Source: Pedobacter sp. MC2016-24 (GTDB lineage Bacteria > Bacteroidota > Bacteroidia > Sphingobacteriales > Sphingobacteriaceae). Taken from it: a stretch of DNA of 64,000 bases. Under the pieces are notes generated by a model, which worked only from the letters and a program-made list of their open reading frames with translations, had not been told where the DNA came from and did no database searches. Shown in pieces: positions 42,835 through 52,039 of the stretch (the first letter of the stretch is position 1; each line of letters starts with the position of its first letter). The stretch is taken from assembly GCF_015223055.1 (NCBI RefSeq), contig NZ_JADFBX010000001.1:992001-1056000 (forward strand), in the 5' to 3' direction. A program made the translations under genes and the position numbers.

Positions 42835-45143
42835 TATTTACGTTTTCGACGGACCAACAGCACCGTTCCTAGCAATAGGATGGCACCTGGAATCGCCCCA
42901 TAATACAATATTTCTAATATGTTAACCCCGGCTTTACTCAATTTCAGGCTGCTGTCTTTAGGTTCTGGACGAGTCATGTCTACGGGAAATTGTTCATTCG
43001 AGAACCACTTGAAAATGCTAAAAACCAATGAGCCATTGATGGTTTCGATATTGCTCCGGCCCAGTTCCTTATTGCTAAAGAAATCGGCATCTCCAGATAC
43101 GACAATCCGTTGTTCTTTATGATTTAATTTCCTGGTCAGCACCAATGCTGCAGGGAAAGCGCCCTGCTGGTCACCATTTTTCGCATCAAAGATCAAAGCT
43201 GCTGAATCCAGCACAAAGGCTCCTTTTTTAATCCAGCTCGTTCTGGCATCAGTCATTAAGAGTGGTTCAACATGAAACGCCGCAGCGCTGTCAAAAGTTA
43301 AAGCGGCAGCACCAGGCATGGATACCACTGCTTTGTCGTCAAATGACTTCTTCAATGCCGGGGTCATTAATACTGCCCCTTTAGCCAATGTTGGGGTAAC
43401 CAGGCCATAAGAATAATCCCTGCTGCGTTGAACAAGCGTACCGGTTAGCAATCGGACACCCAATGAATCGAGTAAGGGATTGGCTACATCTTGTTTCCCT
43501 GGTTCCGTGGCGATCATCAGGTTCCCACCATCCCGAACATATTTCCGGAGCTTGGCTAAGGCAAAGGAACTAAAAGCCACTTTTGGATCGCCTATGACCA
43601 ATGCAGCGATGCCATCAGGAATCTGCCCCTTTTCAATGGCGATACTGTCCATATCAAATCCAGAATTGATCAGTGAATTCCTTGACAATTTATTGTTGAA
43701 AAACAACTTATAATCTCTATCGCCAATCTTGTCCACACTACGTTGGTAACCATCTGTTGAAAAAACAATTTTAGGTGGGGTCACAATCAAGCGCTTTAGC
43801 GCCGCAGCAATTTCGGCCTCCTTCGGCCAAAAATCTCCGTCATCGAAAGTGCGCAGGAAGGTAGTTTTATTTTTATATTTCAACTGGATCACCAGGCGTC
43901 CACCTTCTTCCCGCAGGTCGATCTGTTTACGGATGGCTTCTGGACCTAAAAAGCCAGAGGTATCGATATCTTGTGATTTTGCGTATGCTTTAAATATTGT
44001 CTTCAGACTTTTCCCCGGATTCGCAGCATATAACTGCGGATCGAAACTATCATAATAATAAACCCAATGCAGGTTGATATCCGATTTAAAGCGCAAGTAG
44101 GGCTCCCAGACACTAATGGCCTTTAAACGTTTTACAGGCGAACCTTCCGCATAACTATAATTCAGACCATTGATATAGGCTGTCATTTCCAGAGGCCCAT
44201 CGCCCATTTTTTGGAGTATTTCCTGGGTAGGTTTAACAATGGTATTGACTTTGGTATCGGTGGCATCATAATAGGCAATTAAAGCCTGGCGCGAACTGAT
44301 ATAAGCTAAGGCCAATCCCAGAACTACAATTCCAATATACCGGTAAGACTGGCGAAAAAATGATCTGGATGTTCTTGCCAATTCAAGTTTCGCAATCGTC
44401 AATGAAAGAAAAATACCTGAAATTACGATGTAGTAAAACACCTCACGGGTAGTCAGCAAGCCCATCACCATGCGTTCTGCACGGCTTGGCATGGAAAGGC
44501 TATTGGTCAGGTCACGCACAAAGTCAAGTCCCTGTCCAAAACTCCCGATGTAGTTCATAAAGGCCAATACTGCAAAAGTGCAGATTGCTGCCACCACCTG
44601 GTACGTCGTCAGGCTCGACATAAAAATACCAATGGCGGCATAAGTACTTAGCAATAAAAAAGAGGCCAGCATGGCAACCAGCACATGCGGATAATCAAAA
44701 TGATCTACGCACAGTGCCCCAAGGATAAAAAACAGGCTCATTACGACTACAATCACCAGGTTATAAACCAACATGGCGATAAACTTCCCATAAACAATCT
44801 GGCTCAGCTTTACCGGCGATGAATATAATAATTTGATGGTCCCACTACTTGTTTCCCTACTGATGATTCCCATGGTCATCAGCGGTGTGTACAAATATAA
44901 GCTTGCCAGAATGGTATAAAAGATTCCCTGAGCAACAAGCGGAGATGACATGCTGGAAGTAAACAACCGATCTGTTAAAAAACCAAAGTCAGGAATAAAT
45001 TGCTGCATGTGCTGTAATTCAGCTACACCTGGTATCAGGGCATGCGCCATCTGGACCAGCAATACCATAATGAGGAGCCAGGCAATCGGAGAATAAAACA
45101 GCAGACTGAGTTCCAGTTTAGCTATTTGTATTATTTTCTTCAT
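42834..45143 (-). CDS. GldF-GldG-like fused ABC permease/auxiliary protein (block B, copy 2)
   Basis: 769 residues. It shares with the block A gene at 11846 an enlarged first periplasmic loop (FGFLTDRLFTSSMSSPLVAQ here). It also shares the GldG-like markers LIAYYDATDTKVNTIVKP, IVFSTDGYQRSVDKIGDRDY and GGNLMIATEPGKQ. A C-terminal helix ends RRKRK. It is encoded 12 bases after the ATPase and overlaps the MutS-like start by one base. The pairing of this gene with 11846, and of 35110 with 4091, shows that two distinct permeases existed before the block was duplicated. Confidence 0.88.
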   Translation of the reverse strand: MKKIIQIAKLELSLLFYSPIAWLLIMVLLVQMAHALIPGVAELQHMQQFIPDFGFLTDRLFTSSMSSPLVAQGIFYTILASLYLYTPLMTMGIISRETSSGTIKLLYSSPVKLSQIVYGKFIAMLVYNLVIVVVMSLFFILGALCVDHFDYPHVLVAMLASFLLLSTYAAIGIFMSSLTTYQVVAAICTFAVLAFMNYIGSFGQGLDFVRDLTNSLSMPSRAERMVMGLLTTREVFYYIVISGIFLSLTIAKLELARTSRSFFRQSYRYIGIVVLGLALAYISSRQALIAYYDATDTKVNTIVKPTQEILQKMGDGPLEMTAYINGLNYSYAEGSPVKRLKAISVWEPYLRFKSDINLHWVYYYDSFDPQLYAANPGKSLKTIFKAYAKSQDIDTSGFLGPEAIRKQIDLREEGGRLVIQLKYKNKTTFLRTFDDGDFWPKEAEIAAALKRLIVTPPKIVFSTDGYQRSVDKIGDRDYKLFFNNKLSRNSLINSGFDMDSIAIEKGQIPDGIAALVIGDPKVAFSSFALAKLRKYVRDGGNLMIATEPGKQDVANPLLDSLGVRLLTGTLVQRSRDYSYGLVTPTLAKGAVLMTPALKKSFDDKAVVSMPGAAALTFDSAAAFHVEPLLMTDARTSWIKKGAFVLDSAALIFDAKNGDQQGAFPAALVLTRKLNHKEQRIVVSGDADFFSNKELGRSNIETINGSLVFSIFKWFSNEQFPVDMTRPEPKDSSLKLSKAGVNILEILYYGAIPGAILLLGTVLLVRRKRK

Positions 45144-45155
45144 TTGTGTATTTCT

Positions 45156-46079
45156 TTAGTTGGAGATTCTGGACAGTTGCGCAAAAGTTTCATCTAACGA
45201 ATTCTTTTCCATATTGAGCTCACGTAAGCGCCAGCCTTGTTTTGCACTTTCCAGCACCACAATTTCAGAAATGTTGCGGTCACCATTAAAATAGATCCGC
45301 AATTGCTTCTCAGTAAGCATTTCAATCCTTATAATGCCTTCAATGGCCAGTAAAGTCTCAGCTGGAGGTGCATTTTCCATGATCGCCACCATACTGTGCG
45401 GTGCAATGTAATTGTCAAAAGCCTCCATGGTATCTGCAAAAACAATCCTTCCACTTTCAATCATCACAATATCCTTGCATAGGTATTGTACTTCGGTTAG
45501 GATATGCGTAGAAAGGATGACAGCGCGATCCGTTGCAATGTCTTTGATCAGGGAGCGTACTTCAATAATCTGGTTCGGATCAAGACCATTGGTCGGTTCA
45601 TCAAACACCACGAGTTTCGGGTGGTGAATAATGGCCTGTGCAATTCCAACCCGTTGTTTATACCCACCTGATAAGTTTTTAATTAATCTTTTACTGATAT
45701 GGGTGAGGCCGCAACGCTCTTTCACTTCTTCCACCGCTGATTTTACCTTTGCGCTTTCCACTGAGCGGAGAATTGCGGTATGAACCAGGTATTCATCTAC
45801 CGTTAAATCCATATACAAGGGTGGGGTTTGCGGTAAAAAACCAATCTCCTGCTTAGCAAGTTCCGGCTGCTTAGCCAGGTTAATTCCATTAATAATGACC
45901 TCCCCTGAGGTTGGTGTTAACACGCCACAGAGAATGTTCATGGTTGTGGATTTACCAGCGCCATTAGAGCCTAGCAAGCCTAAAATTCCGATTTTAGGAA
46001 TTTCTATATTGATGTCACGTATAGCCCAACTGGTGCTATAACGATGCGATAGTCCGACAATACGAACGATTGGTTCCAT
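45156..46079 (-). CDS. GldA-like ABC transporter ATP-binding protein (block B)
   Basis: 307 residues from MEPIVRIVGL; the in-frame upstream ATG at 46121 would add 14 residues absent from the block A homologue. Walker A GSNGAGKST, signature LSGGYKQRVG, Walker B LVVFDEPTNGLDPNQ and the STHILTEVQ switch are all present, and the sequence is very close to the block A ATPase. Such similarity suggests that the two ATPases could exchange permease partners between blocks (inference). A 123-base gap with a strong hairpin separates it from the upstream lipoprotein gene. Confidence 0.93.
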   Translation of the reverse strand: MEPIVRIVGLSHRYSTSWAIRDINIEIPKIGILGLLGSNGAGKSTTMNILCGVLTPTSGEVIINGINLAKQPELAKQEIGFLPQTPPLYMDLTVDEYLVHTAILRSVESAKVKSAVEEVKERCGLTHISKRLIKNLSGGYKQRVGIAQAIIHHPKLVVFDEPTNGLDPNQIIEVRSLIKDIATDRAVILSTHILTEVQYLCKDIVMIESGRIVFADTMEAFDNYIAPHSMVAIMENAPPAETLLAIEGIIRIEMLTEKQLRIYFNGDRNISEIVVLESAKQGWRLRELNMEKNSLDETFAQLSRISN

Positions 46080-46142
46080 ATTTTTTTTGAATTGTATAAG
46101 TTTATTTAATCGCGATTGCACGTAGCTGTAGCTAAAGCGTCA

Positions 46143-46167
46143 GTTATCCCGGCCAGGCCGGGATAAC
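46143..46167 (-). promoter_or_regulatory. perfect GC-rich hairpin between lipoprotein and ABC genes, block B
   Basis: GTTATCCCGGC and GCCGGGATAAC form an 11-bp perfect stem with a three-base loop inside the operon. No T-run follows on the minus strand, so it is unlikely to be a simple terminator. It could stop 3' decay or be a processing site that sets susCD and ABC expression apart. Block A has no such hairpin at this place. Confidence 0.45.
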
Positions 46168-46202
46168 GAAACACCTCAAAAAGTTTAGTACAATCTTATT
46201 TA

Positions 46203-46961
46203 TTAGTAGTTCAGCACCAGTAATGCATCTTGTTTTTGATCACCTTGCGTAACGCCTGGCAAACCGGTAAATGCGAGGGTAAAATTCCTGAAAAGCCATA
46301 GATTACCACTGGCTTTACCCACTTCATCAAATACATAAGTAGCCAAAACATTTTGCGTTTGCTGGTCGCGAAATTCAAACGTGTAATTTCCTGAAGCAGC
46401 AACAGCTTTAAAACGCTTATAATCTGTAATGGATTTATAAGCCAGTCCATCTGCCGCTTTTTCTCCAGTTCCTGTTGTTACATAAACATCAACAGGTCTG
46501 CTTTGATAAGACAGATTGATAAACCGAACTCCAAACGTACTATCCGCCGCTTGATGCAATGGTGGTATTGCTGTAGAGATCAAATATTCAGGATGGGCCA
46601 CTGTTCCTGTAAGGAACAAGGTATTGATAGTCCCTTTACCCAATTGAAGCTTTAAATCAAACAAGGGCTTGCTGCCAGACGTGGTGTCAGGATATTGAAA
46701 AAGCCTTAAAGGTTGCAGTTCTTTTGCTACAGGCAGAAGAAATGCATCATTGTAACTGCCATACGGAACTCTTAATGCACCAGCGTAATTGATCAAATTC
46801 CCATCCTCGGAAAAATCGGTAATCAGAGGCTCACTGCCAGCAACGGTATTGACTAAGGTAAGCGAAGAAACTAATGGCGGTGATGCTTCTTTTTTACAGG
46901 AAACAAAAGCACCAGAAATTACGATACCCAACAGCCAGTTAACTAAATTAAATCTTCTCAT
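46203..46961 (-). CDS. DUF4397-like small lipoprotein (block B)
   Basis: 252 residues, with lipobox SGAFVSC followed by KKEASPP, a lipoprotein. The layout matches the block A protein: SLTLVNTVAGSEP near the start, GTINTLFLTGTVAHPEYLI in the middle, FGVRFINLSYQSRPVDVYV, a GLAYKSITDY segment, and NFTLAFTGLPG near the end. Apart from these anchors the two copies differ strongly. It sits 20 bases after SusD. Surface location and a role beside SusCD are inferred from position and lipidation. Confidence 0.7.
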   Translation of the reverse strand: MRRFNLVNWLLGIVISGAFVSCKKEASPPLVSSLTLVNTVAGSEPLITDFSEDGNLINYAGALRVPYGSYNDAFLLPVAKELQPLRLFQYPDTTSGSKPLFDLKLQLGKGTINTLFLTGTVAHPEYLISTAIPPLHQAADSTFGVRFINLSYQSRPVDVYVTTGTGEKAADGLAYKSITDYKRFKAVAASGNYTFEFRDQQTQNVLATYVFDEVGKASGNLWLFRNFTLAFTGLPGVTQGDQKQDALLVLNY

Positions 46962-46981
46962 GTTGTTGTTAAATTAAATGG

Positions 46982-48454
46982 TTAATAGCCTGGGTTCTGT
47001 ATCAACTTATGGTCTGTCATAATCTCATCTGGCGGAATTGGATAAAGAAACTGGTAATCCCCCCACCACGGCTGTTTACCCGGCATGGCAGACAATACAT
47101 CATGCGCTTTACCAGTTCTGATCAAGTCAAACCAACGGTGCCCCCACTCCCCAAAGAACTCTGTTCTCCGTTCCTTCGCAATTGCAGCAAGGACTTGATC
47201 GTGCGATAAAGTTAAGGGCAAATCACCCAATCCAGCCCGATGACGAAGTACATTCAAATCTCCGATCGCCAATTCCAGCTGATTGCCAGCCAATACCCTT
47301 GCTTCCGCTCTGATGAGGTATTGTTCTGCCAATCTCATTACGGTCGCATATTCGGTAATGGGTGCATTAACTGAAGAATTGCTAAGCCCAATTTTATATT
47401 TATTGAGGTAGTAAATGGTCTTTCCATCCTTAAGCAGTGGAAACAACCAATCTTCTTTTCTTTGGTCACCAGCTTCAAATGTCTGCTCCAAAACATCGGA
47501 AATTACGAAACCATAGTATTTGCTATCTGTTGTTGAACGGTAAACAGAAAAAGAATAGCCTTCAGGAGTAGCATTTCCACGGATAGAAGCCACATTACTT
47601 TGCTGTAATTGCCAGATTGCCTCGTTGTTGTTCTTTAAAAAAACATGATTTAAATCGTCATTCAATTGAAATAGCTGGCTTTGACCAATGACTTCGTTAG
47701 CTTGCGCCAATGCATTGGCATAATCGCCATTGTATAAGTATGCTCTGGCAAGCAAGGCTGCAGCGGCCCATTTATTTGGTCGAATGCGTTCGTTGGTTTT
47801 CGAACCAGAAAAATCTGCAGGCAGGCCAGCTTTGGCATCCAACAGATCCTTAATGATCTGGGCTTTAACTTCCTGGGCCGGCGTTCTGGTCATGTTAGCC
47901 GTTTGGTTAAAATCAATGGTCAATACCAAAGGAACATCGCCAAAAAAGTTGACCAGATACAGGTAACTAAAGGCACGCATAAATTTCGCCTCTGCGGTAA
48001 GCTGAATCTTTGTAGCTGTATTCAATTTAGGAGAAGTGGAAGCTTCGATACCTTCAATAACTGCATTTGAACCATAAATACTTTGGTAAGCAGAACTCCA
48101 TAAGGTAGGTGTATAAGTGTTATTCACCAATATTTTATTGGTATTGTAGGGATTAAAACTCGTACCTGCAAACAAATCGATTGACAATTCATCAGAAGAT
48201 AAGCTACCAAGTATTGTACTTAAACCCGTTGCAAAACCACTGTATCCGGTAGAATTTCCGGAAACGTCATTGATCAATACTGAATAAACACCTACCATTG
48301 CCGAATTGGCCTGCATATCAGTTGCAAATACCTTGTTTGTCGTTTGCGTATCAACAGGTTCAGGAATAGCAATTAGCTTTTTGCAGGAACTGCATACCGT
48401 GAGGATTAAACCTGCGACACACACATATATATTTAAATTTCTTTTCGTGATCAT
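46982..48454 (-). CDS. SusD/RagB family surface lipoprotein (block B)
   Basis: 490 residues with lipobox TVCSSC then KKL. SusD signatures: EPVDTQTTNKVFATDMQAN, AEAKFMRAFSYLYLVNFFGD, MRLAEQYLIRAEARV, DLNVLRHRAGLGDLP, ERRTEFFGEWGHRWFDLIRT and LYPIPPDEI. Helical scaffold motifs agree with the block A SusD, while the regions between them, which shape the ligand pocket, differ. It follows SusC by 11 bases. Confidence 0.95.
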   Translation of the reverse strand: MITKRNLNIYVCVAGLILTVCSSCKKLIAIPEPVDTQTTNKVFATDMQANSAMVGVYSVLINDVSGNSTGYSGFATGLSTILGSLSSDELSIDLFAGTSFNPYNTNKILVNNTYTPTLWSSAYQSIYGSNAVIEGIEASTSPKLNTATKIQLTAEAKFMRAFSYLYLVNFFGDVPLVLTIDFNQTANMTRTPAQEVKAQIIKDLLDAKAGLPADFSGSKTNERIRPNKWAAAALLARAYLYNGDYANALAQANEVIGQSQLFQLNDDLNHVFLKNNNEAIWQLQQSNVASIRGNATPEGYSFSVYRSTTDSKYYGFVISDVLEQTFEAGDQRKEDWLFPLLKDGKTIYYLNKYKIGLSNSSVNAPITEYATVMRLAEQYLIRAEARVLAGNQLELAIGDLNVLRHRAGLGDLPLTLSHDQVLAAIAKERRTEFFGEWGHRWFDLIRTGKAHDVLSAMPGKQPWWGDYQFLYPIPPDEIMTDHKLIQNPGY

Positions 48455-48465
48455 CTGTATAGCGG

Positions 48466-51400
48466 TTAAAAAGTTAAGGATAGACCAAATAAGAAAATCT
48501 TTGCCATTGGAAGTGAACCAAACTGTTGTATGTCTGGGTTTATTCCTTTTTGATTGGTCAGCACAAATACATTTTGTGCATTCATATTGGCTTTTAATGA
48601 AGATGCACCAAGCTTTCTGGCAAGCTTCTGATTAAAGGAATAAGACAAAGATAAATTGTTAAGCCTGGCATAAGTCGCAAGTTTATAAGCTTCGTCTGAA
48701 ACCGTGTAATAGTTGTTGTTCAAATCTTGCAGCGTTGTTGGCTTTGCATATTTTGCATGATCGCCAGGGGCTTTCCAATAATTACCAAGAATAGCAACAG
48801 ACTGGTTAAACTGGCTGCCTATTGGAGACAGTACATTATAATCCGGGTCTGTAAAATATTGTTTTCTAAAATCAAAAAAACAAGTCAAACTGAAATTCCT
48901 ATAGGTAAATGTATTACCAAATCCGCCGCTAAATTTGGGCGCCAGATCCAATGCTACGTAGCGGTCATCCCCACCAGTCCCTGATGGAACAGAAGAGCTC
49001 GAGCCTAACATACCGTCTTTGTCGTAATCTTCAAAAGTATATCGGCCAGAAAGTGGGTCAACGCCCAGATAGTGCAATACATATTGCGTATTAATCGATT
49101 TACCTATTTTATATTTCGTGGCATAAGGTGAACGCATCAGATCCGGATAATCTATCAGCTTATTTGAATTAATGGAACCATTTAAAGTCATGTTCCAGCT
49201 AAAATTGTCGGTATGAACCAGGGAAGCATTCATGGTAAGTTCCCAGCCACTATTCTCTAAAGTTGCAGGCCAGTTGGCGGTAACCTCTTTAAACCCGGTA
49301 AAAATGGGTGTAGGATATTTGGTGAGCTGGTTGCCACAACGATCACGATAAAAGGCCAATTCAAAGTTAATCCGGTCTTCTAAAAAGCCAAGGCTAAGCG
49401 CTGCTTCCAGTTTCTTATTTACCTGCCATTGATAATTTGGATTTACAGCCTGTGTACTGATTAAAGCCCCGGAGCCATCATAATCAGGCAAAGGATCACT
49501 TAAATTAGGTTTTTTTGACCACCTGGTAAGGTATTGATAATCACCAACTGCATCACTACCCGTTAATCCGTAGCTTCCCCGAAGCTTTACAAAGCTAATA
49601 AACTCTGGCAAAGCATTTCTAATCCAATCCTCCTTAGATAGAATCCAGGCTGCACCTATAGAGCCGAAATTACCAAATTGATTGCCGGAACCAAAACGGG
49701 AAGAACCATCTCTACGCCCATTCAGGTTAATGATATATTTATCTTTCCAATTGTAATTGAGTCGTGCAAACACCGCAGCATACTTATAATAACCTAAATT
49801 GGAAGTAGTTACACTAAATGGCGCCAGCGTAATTGACTCCAGTAAATCGTCGTCCTTATAACCAATTCCCGATGTTGCGGTACCACTTGTTGAATTTTGC
49901 TGAAGATTACCACCAAGCAATGCGGTCAGACTTCCCTCACCGATATTAACCTTATAATCTATTTGCGGCTCAACCGTCAAATTGTAATTGTCATTGGTAC
50001 CGAAAAAGTTGCTTCCTTCAGGGTTAGATATGGGATCTTGCGAACGTATTGGTACAAATCCCTTATTCTTATTGGCAATACTGTTGTATCCAATATTGGT
50101 AGCTATAGACAGATTCTTCAACACTTGATAGCGTAGATTTAAACTACTTTTCAGATCAAATGTATTGGAGGTGTACGGAACTTCCAGATCACTAAAAGGA
50201 AAAATCAGATTCGACCCAGGTGCTCCCCTCCATTGCTCGAAATTAAGGTTTCCTACCGCATCATAAATATCTGGTGCATTGGGCGGTAAAGTACTCAAGC
50301 CTGGCGAAGAAGTCGTGTTGACTGAAGAATAGCCATACATCATGTTTACATCTATTCTAAATTTCCTATTTTGAGTAGCATGGCCTAAATTTAAAGACAA
50401 ACCAGCGCGTTGATTGCTCCCCTTTGTGGTCAAAATTTCCGTTTGTCTGTTGTAATTACCACTGACACGAAATTGCGTGAGTGCATCTCCACCTGACAAA
50501 GACATGAAAGCAGCGGTTTGTCTGCCAATATTTCCCCAAATTTTCTTTTGCCAGTCGGTATACTTATTTGGATCAAAATTCACCAGATCTGGTGCATTTA
50601 CTTCATTGGGAACGATGTTGTCATTTTTAAATGCTTCTCTCCTTATTTCCAGGTATTGCTGGGTATTGAGCATATCATAATGTTGCGTAAGCACACTAAA
50701 TCCTTGTTCCAGCGAGGTGTTAAATTTTGTCTCTCCCGGCTTGCCTTTTTTTGTGGTGATCAAAATCACGCCATTGGCTGCCCTTGAACCATAAATGGCA
50801 GTAGCATCTCCATCCTTAAGTACCTCGATACTTTCAATATCTCTGCTATTCATGTTATAAAGCGGACTTTGTCCTCCAGTGATCAGTGCACCATTTTGAA
50901 TCACCCCCCTTGGACCAGAATCATAGTTCACATAGGGTCCCACTTCTAAATTATTTATCGGAACGCCATCTACAATGTATAAAGGATCAGATACGAAATC
51001 TCCACTGATGGTTTTTCGGCCTCTGATTTCTACTTTAACGGGACTGCTGGCGTAACCATTTGTGGGCGTTACTATCATACCTGCAACCCTGCCCTGTAAA
51101 GCCAGTAAAGGATTTTGAACAGGTTGCTGCTCCAATTCCTTCGCGGTAACGGTAGCAATGTTTCCGGTGGATAAGCGGCGGCTTATTTTTCCATAGGCCA
51201 TCACCTGAACTTCATCCAGTTTCGAAGTACTCAATTCCAGCTTGATCCCCAACAGGTTGCTATTGGCCTTCACTTCTTTGGTGACATAGCCCATGAATGA
51301 GATCTGCAAAATCGCATCTTCCGGAACGCCTTTCAAGCTAAATTGCCCACCGCCACCGGTGGTTGTGCTTCGCTTTCCATCTTTAATGCTTACCGTTGCG

Positions 51401-51846
51401 CCAGCTAAAGGATTATTTTGTATGTCAACAACTACCCCATAGATATCGATGCCTGCAAAGGCTGCCACCACTTTATCCAGAATGGATGGGGTTTTTGCCC
51501 TTAGCAAAACTGTTTTATTTTCAACCTTGTAAACAATCGGCTGATCGTCAAAGCACTTTTCCAGCACTTCTTCTATCGAAGCATTTTTAACTGCAATAGA
51601 AATGGGCTTGCTGGAATTAATCAAAGCCTCGCTAAAGAGAAAGTCATAACCGCTTTGCATGCGGATGTCTTTCAATACCTTTTCTAAAGGAACATTCTTA
51701 GCATTTAAGGTGATGCGCTGGCCAAAACTGCTGGCGCTTACCTGCATAAAAGTAGCTATTAAAATAACGGTGGTTAATCGTATCATTAGCAATAGTTTTT
51801 TCACATACCTGTTGGGTATGAATTGTTTAGTATAGTTTTTACACAT
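48466..51846 (-). CDS. SusC/RagA TonB-dependent outer-membrane receptor with STN domain (block B)
   Basis: 1126 residues from MCKNYTKQFIPNRYV, which leads into a normal membrane/signal segment (MIRLTTVILIATFMQVSASS). The open frame extends upstream to 52035, but those 63 residues overlap the leader and lack signal character. Order: signal peptide; STN domain (NVPLEKVLKDIRMQSGYDFL); regulatory-like beta domain (VVDIQNNPLAGATVSIKDG); plug (GRVAGMIVTPTNGY, LYIVDGVPI, GDATAIYGSRAANGVILI); barrel ending in KIFLFGLSLTF. Clearly paralogous to the block A receptor but much more diverged than the ABC or MutS-like genes, especially in the barrel loops. Predicted to signal through the FecR at 52040. Confidence 0.94.
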   Translation of the reverse strand: MCKNYTKQFIPNRYVKKLLLMIRLTTVILIATFMQVSASSFGQRITLNAKNVPLEKVLKDIRMQSGYDFLFSEALINSSKPISIAVKNASIEEVLEKCFDDQPIVYKVENKTVLLRAKTPSILDKVVAAFAGIDIYGVVVDIQNNPLAGATVSIKDGKRSTTTGGGGQFSLKGVPEDAILQISFMGYVTKEVKANSNLLGIKLELSTSKLDEVQVMAYGKISRRLSTGNIATVTAKELEQQPVQNPLLALQGRVAGMIVTPTNGYASSPVKVEIRGRKTISGDFVSDPLYIVDGVPINNLEVGPYVNYDSGPRGVIQNGALITGGQSPLYNMNSRDIESIEVLKDGDATAIYGSRAANGVILITTKKGKPGETKFNTSLEQGFSVLTQHYDMLNTQQYLEIRREAFKNDNIVPNEVNAPDLVNFDPNKYTDWQKKIWGNIGRQTAAFMSLSGGDALTQFRVSGNYNRQTEILTTKGSNQRAGLSLNLGHATQNRKFRIDVNMMYGYSSVNTTSSPGLSTLPPNAPDIYDAVGNLNFEQWRGAPGSNLIFPFSDLEVPYTSNTFDLKSSLNLRYQVLKNLSIATNIGYNSIANKNKGFVPIRSQDPISNPEGSNFFGTNDNYNLTVEPQIDYKVNIGEGSLTALLGGNLQQNSTSGTATSGIGYKDDDLLESITLAPFSVTTSNLGYYKYAAVFARLNYNWKDKYIINLNGRRDGSSRFGSGNQFGNFGSIGAAWILSKEDWIRNALPEFISFVKLRGSYGLTGSDAVGDYQYLTRWSKKPNLSDPLPDYDGSGALISTQAVNPNYQWQVNKKLEAALSLGFLEDRINFELAFYRDRCGNQLTKYPTPIFTGFKEVTANWPATLENSGWELTMNASLVHTDNFSWNMTLNGSINSNKLIDYPDLMRSPYATKYKIGKSINTQYVLHYLGVDPLSGRYTFEDYDKDGMLGSSSSVPSGTGGDDRYVALDLAPKFSGGFGNTFTYRNFSLTCFFDFRKQYFTDPDYNVLSPIGSQFNQSVAILGNYWKAPGDHAKYAKPTTLQDLNNNYYTVSDEAYKLATYARLNNLSLSYSFNQKLARKLGASSLKANMNAQNVFVLTNQKGINPDIQQFGSLPMAKIFLFGLSLTF

Positions 51847-51980
51847 TTCATCATGTTTGCGACAAAGTCTTAGCGGTCGATGAAAACCGTAATATTGCTT
51901 TAACGCACAATATTCCCTAAGTTTGTTTGTCTGGTTTAGTTGATAGGACCTCAAATTTTTATTGACATATTCCGGCATCG

Positions 51981-52007
51981 GCCAGGAGTGTTTCCAGCAC
52001 TTCTGGC
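51981..52007 (-). promoter_or_regulatory. stem-loop in the susC leader, block B
   Basis: GCCAGAAGTG and CACTCCTGGC on the minus strand pair (9 of 10) around a seven-base loop, 135 bases upstream of the susC start. It parallels the block A hairpin at 20928-20955, including an AGTG/CACT loop-closing core. Function unknown. Confidence 0.4.
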
Positions 52008-52039
52008 TTCCTTTTTCCAGGATACGCAGCTTCATATTT

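Noticed and set aside
51847..52035. N-terminal extension of 63 residues on the block B SusC
   Set aside because: The extension would start inside the leader region just after fecR and precedes a normal signal sequence at MCKNYT. It contains the leader hairpin conserved with block A, where the same frame is broken.
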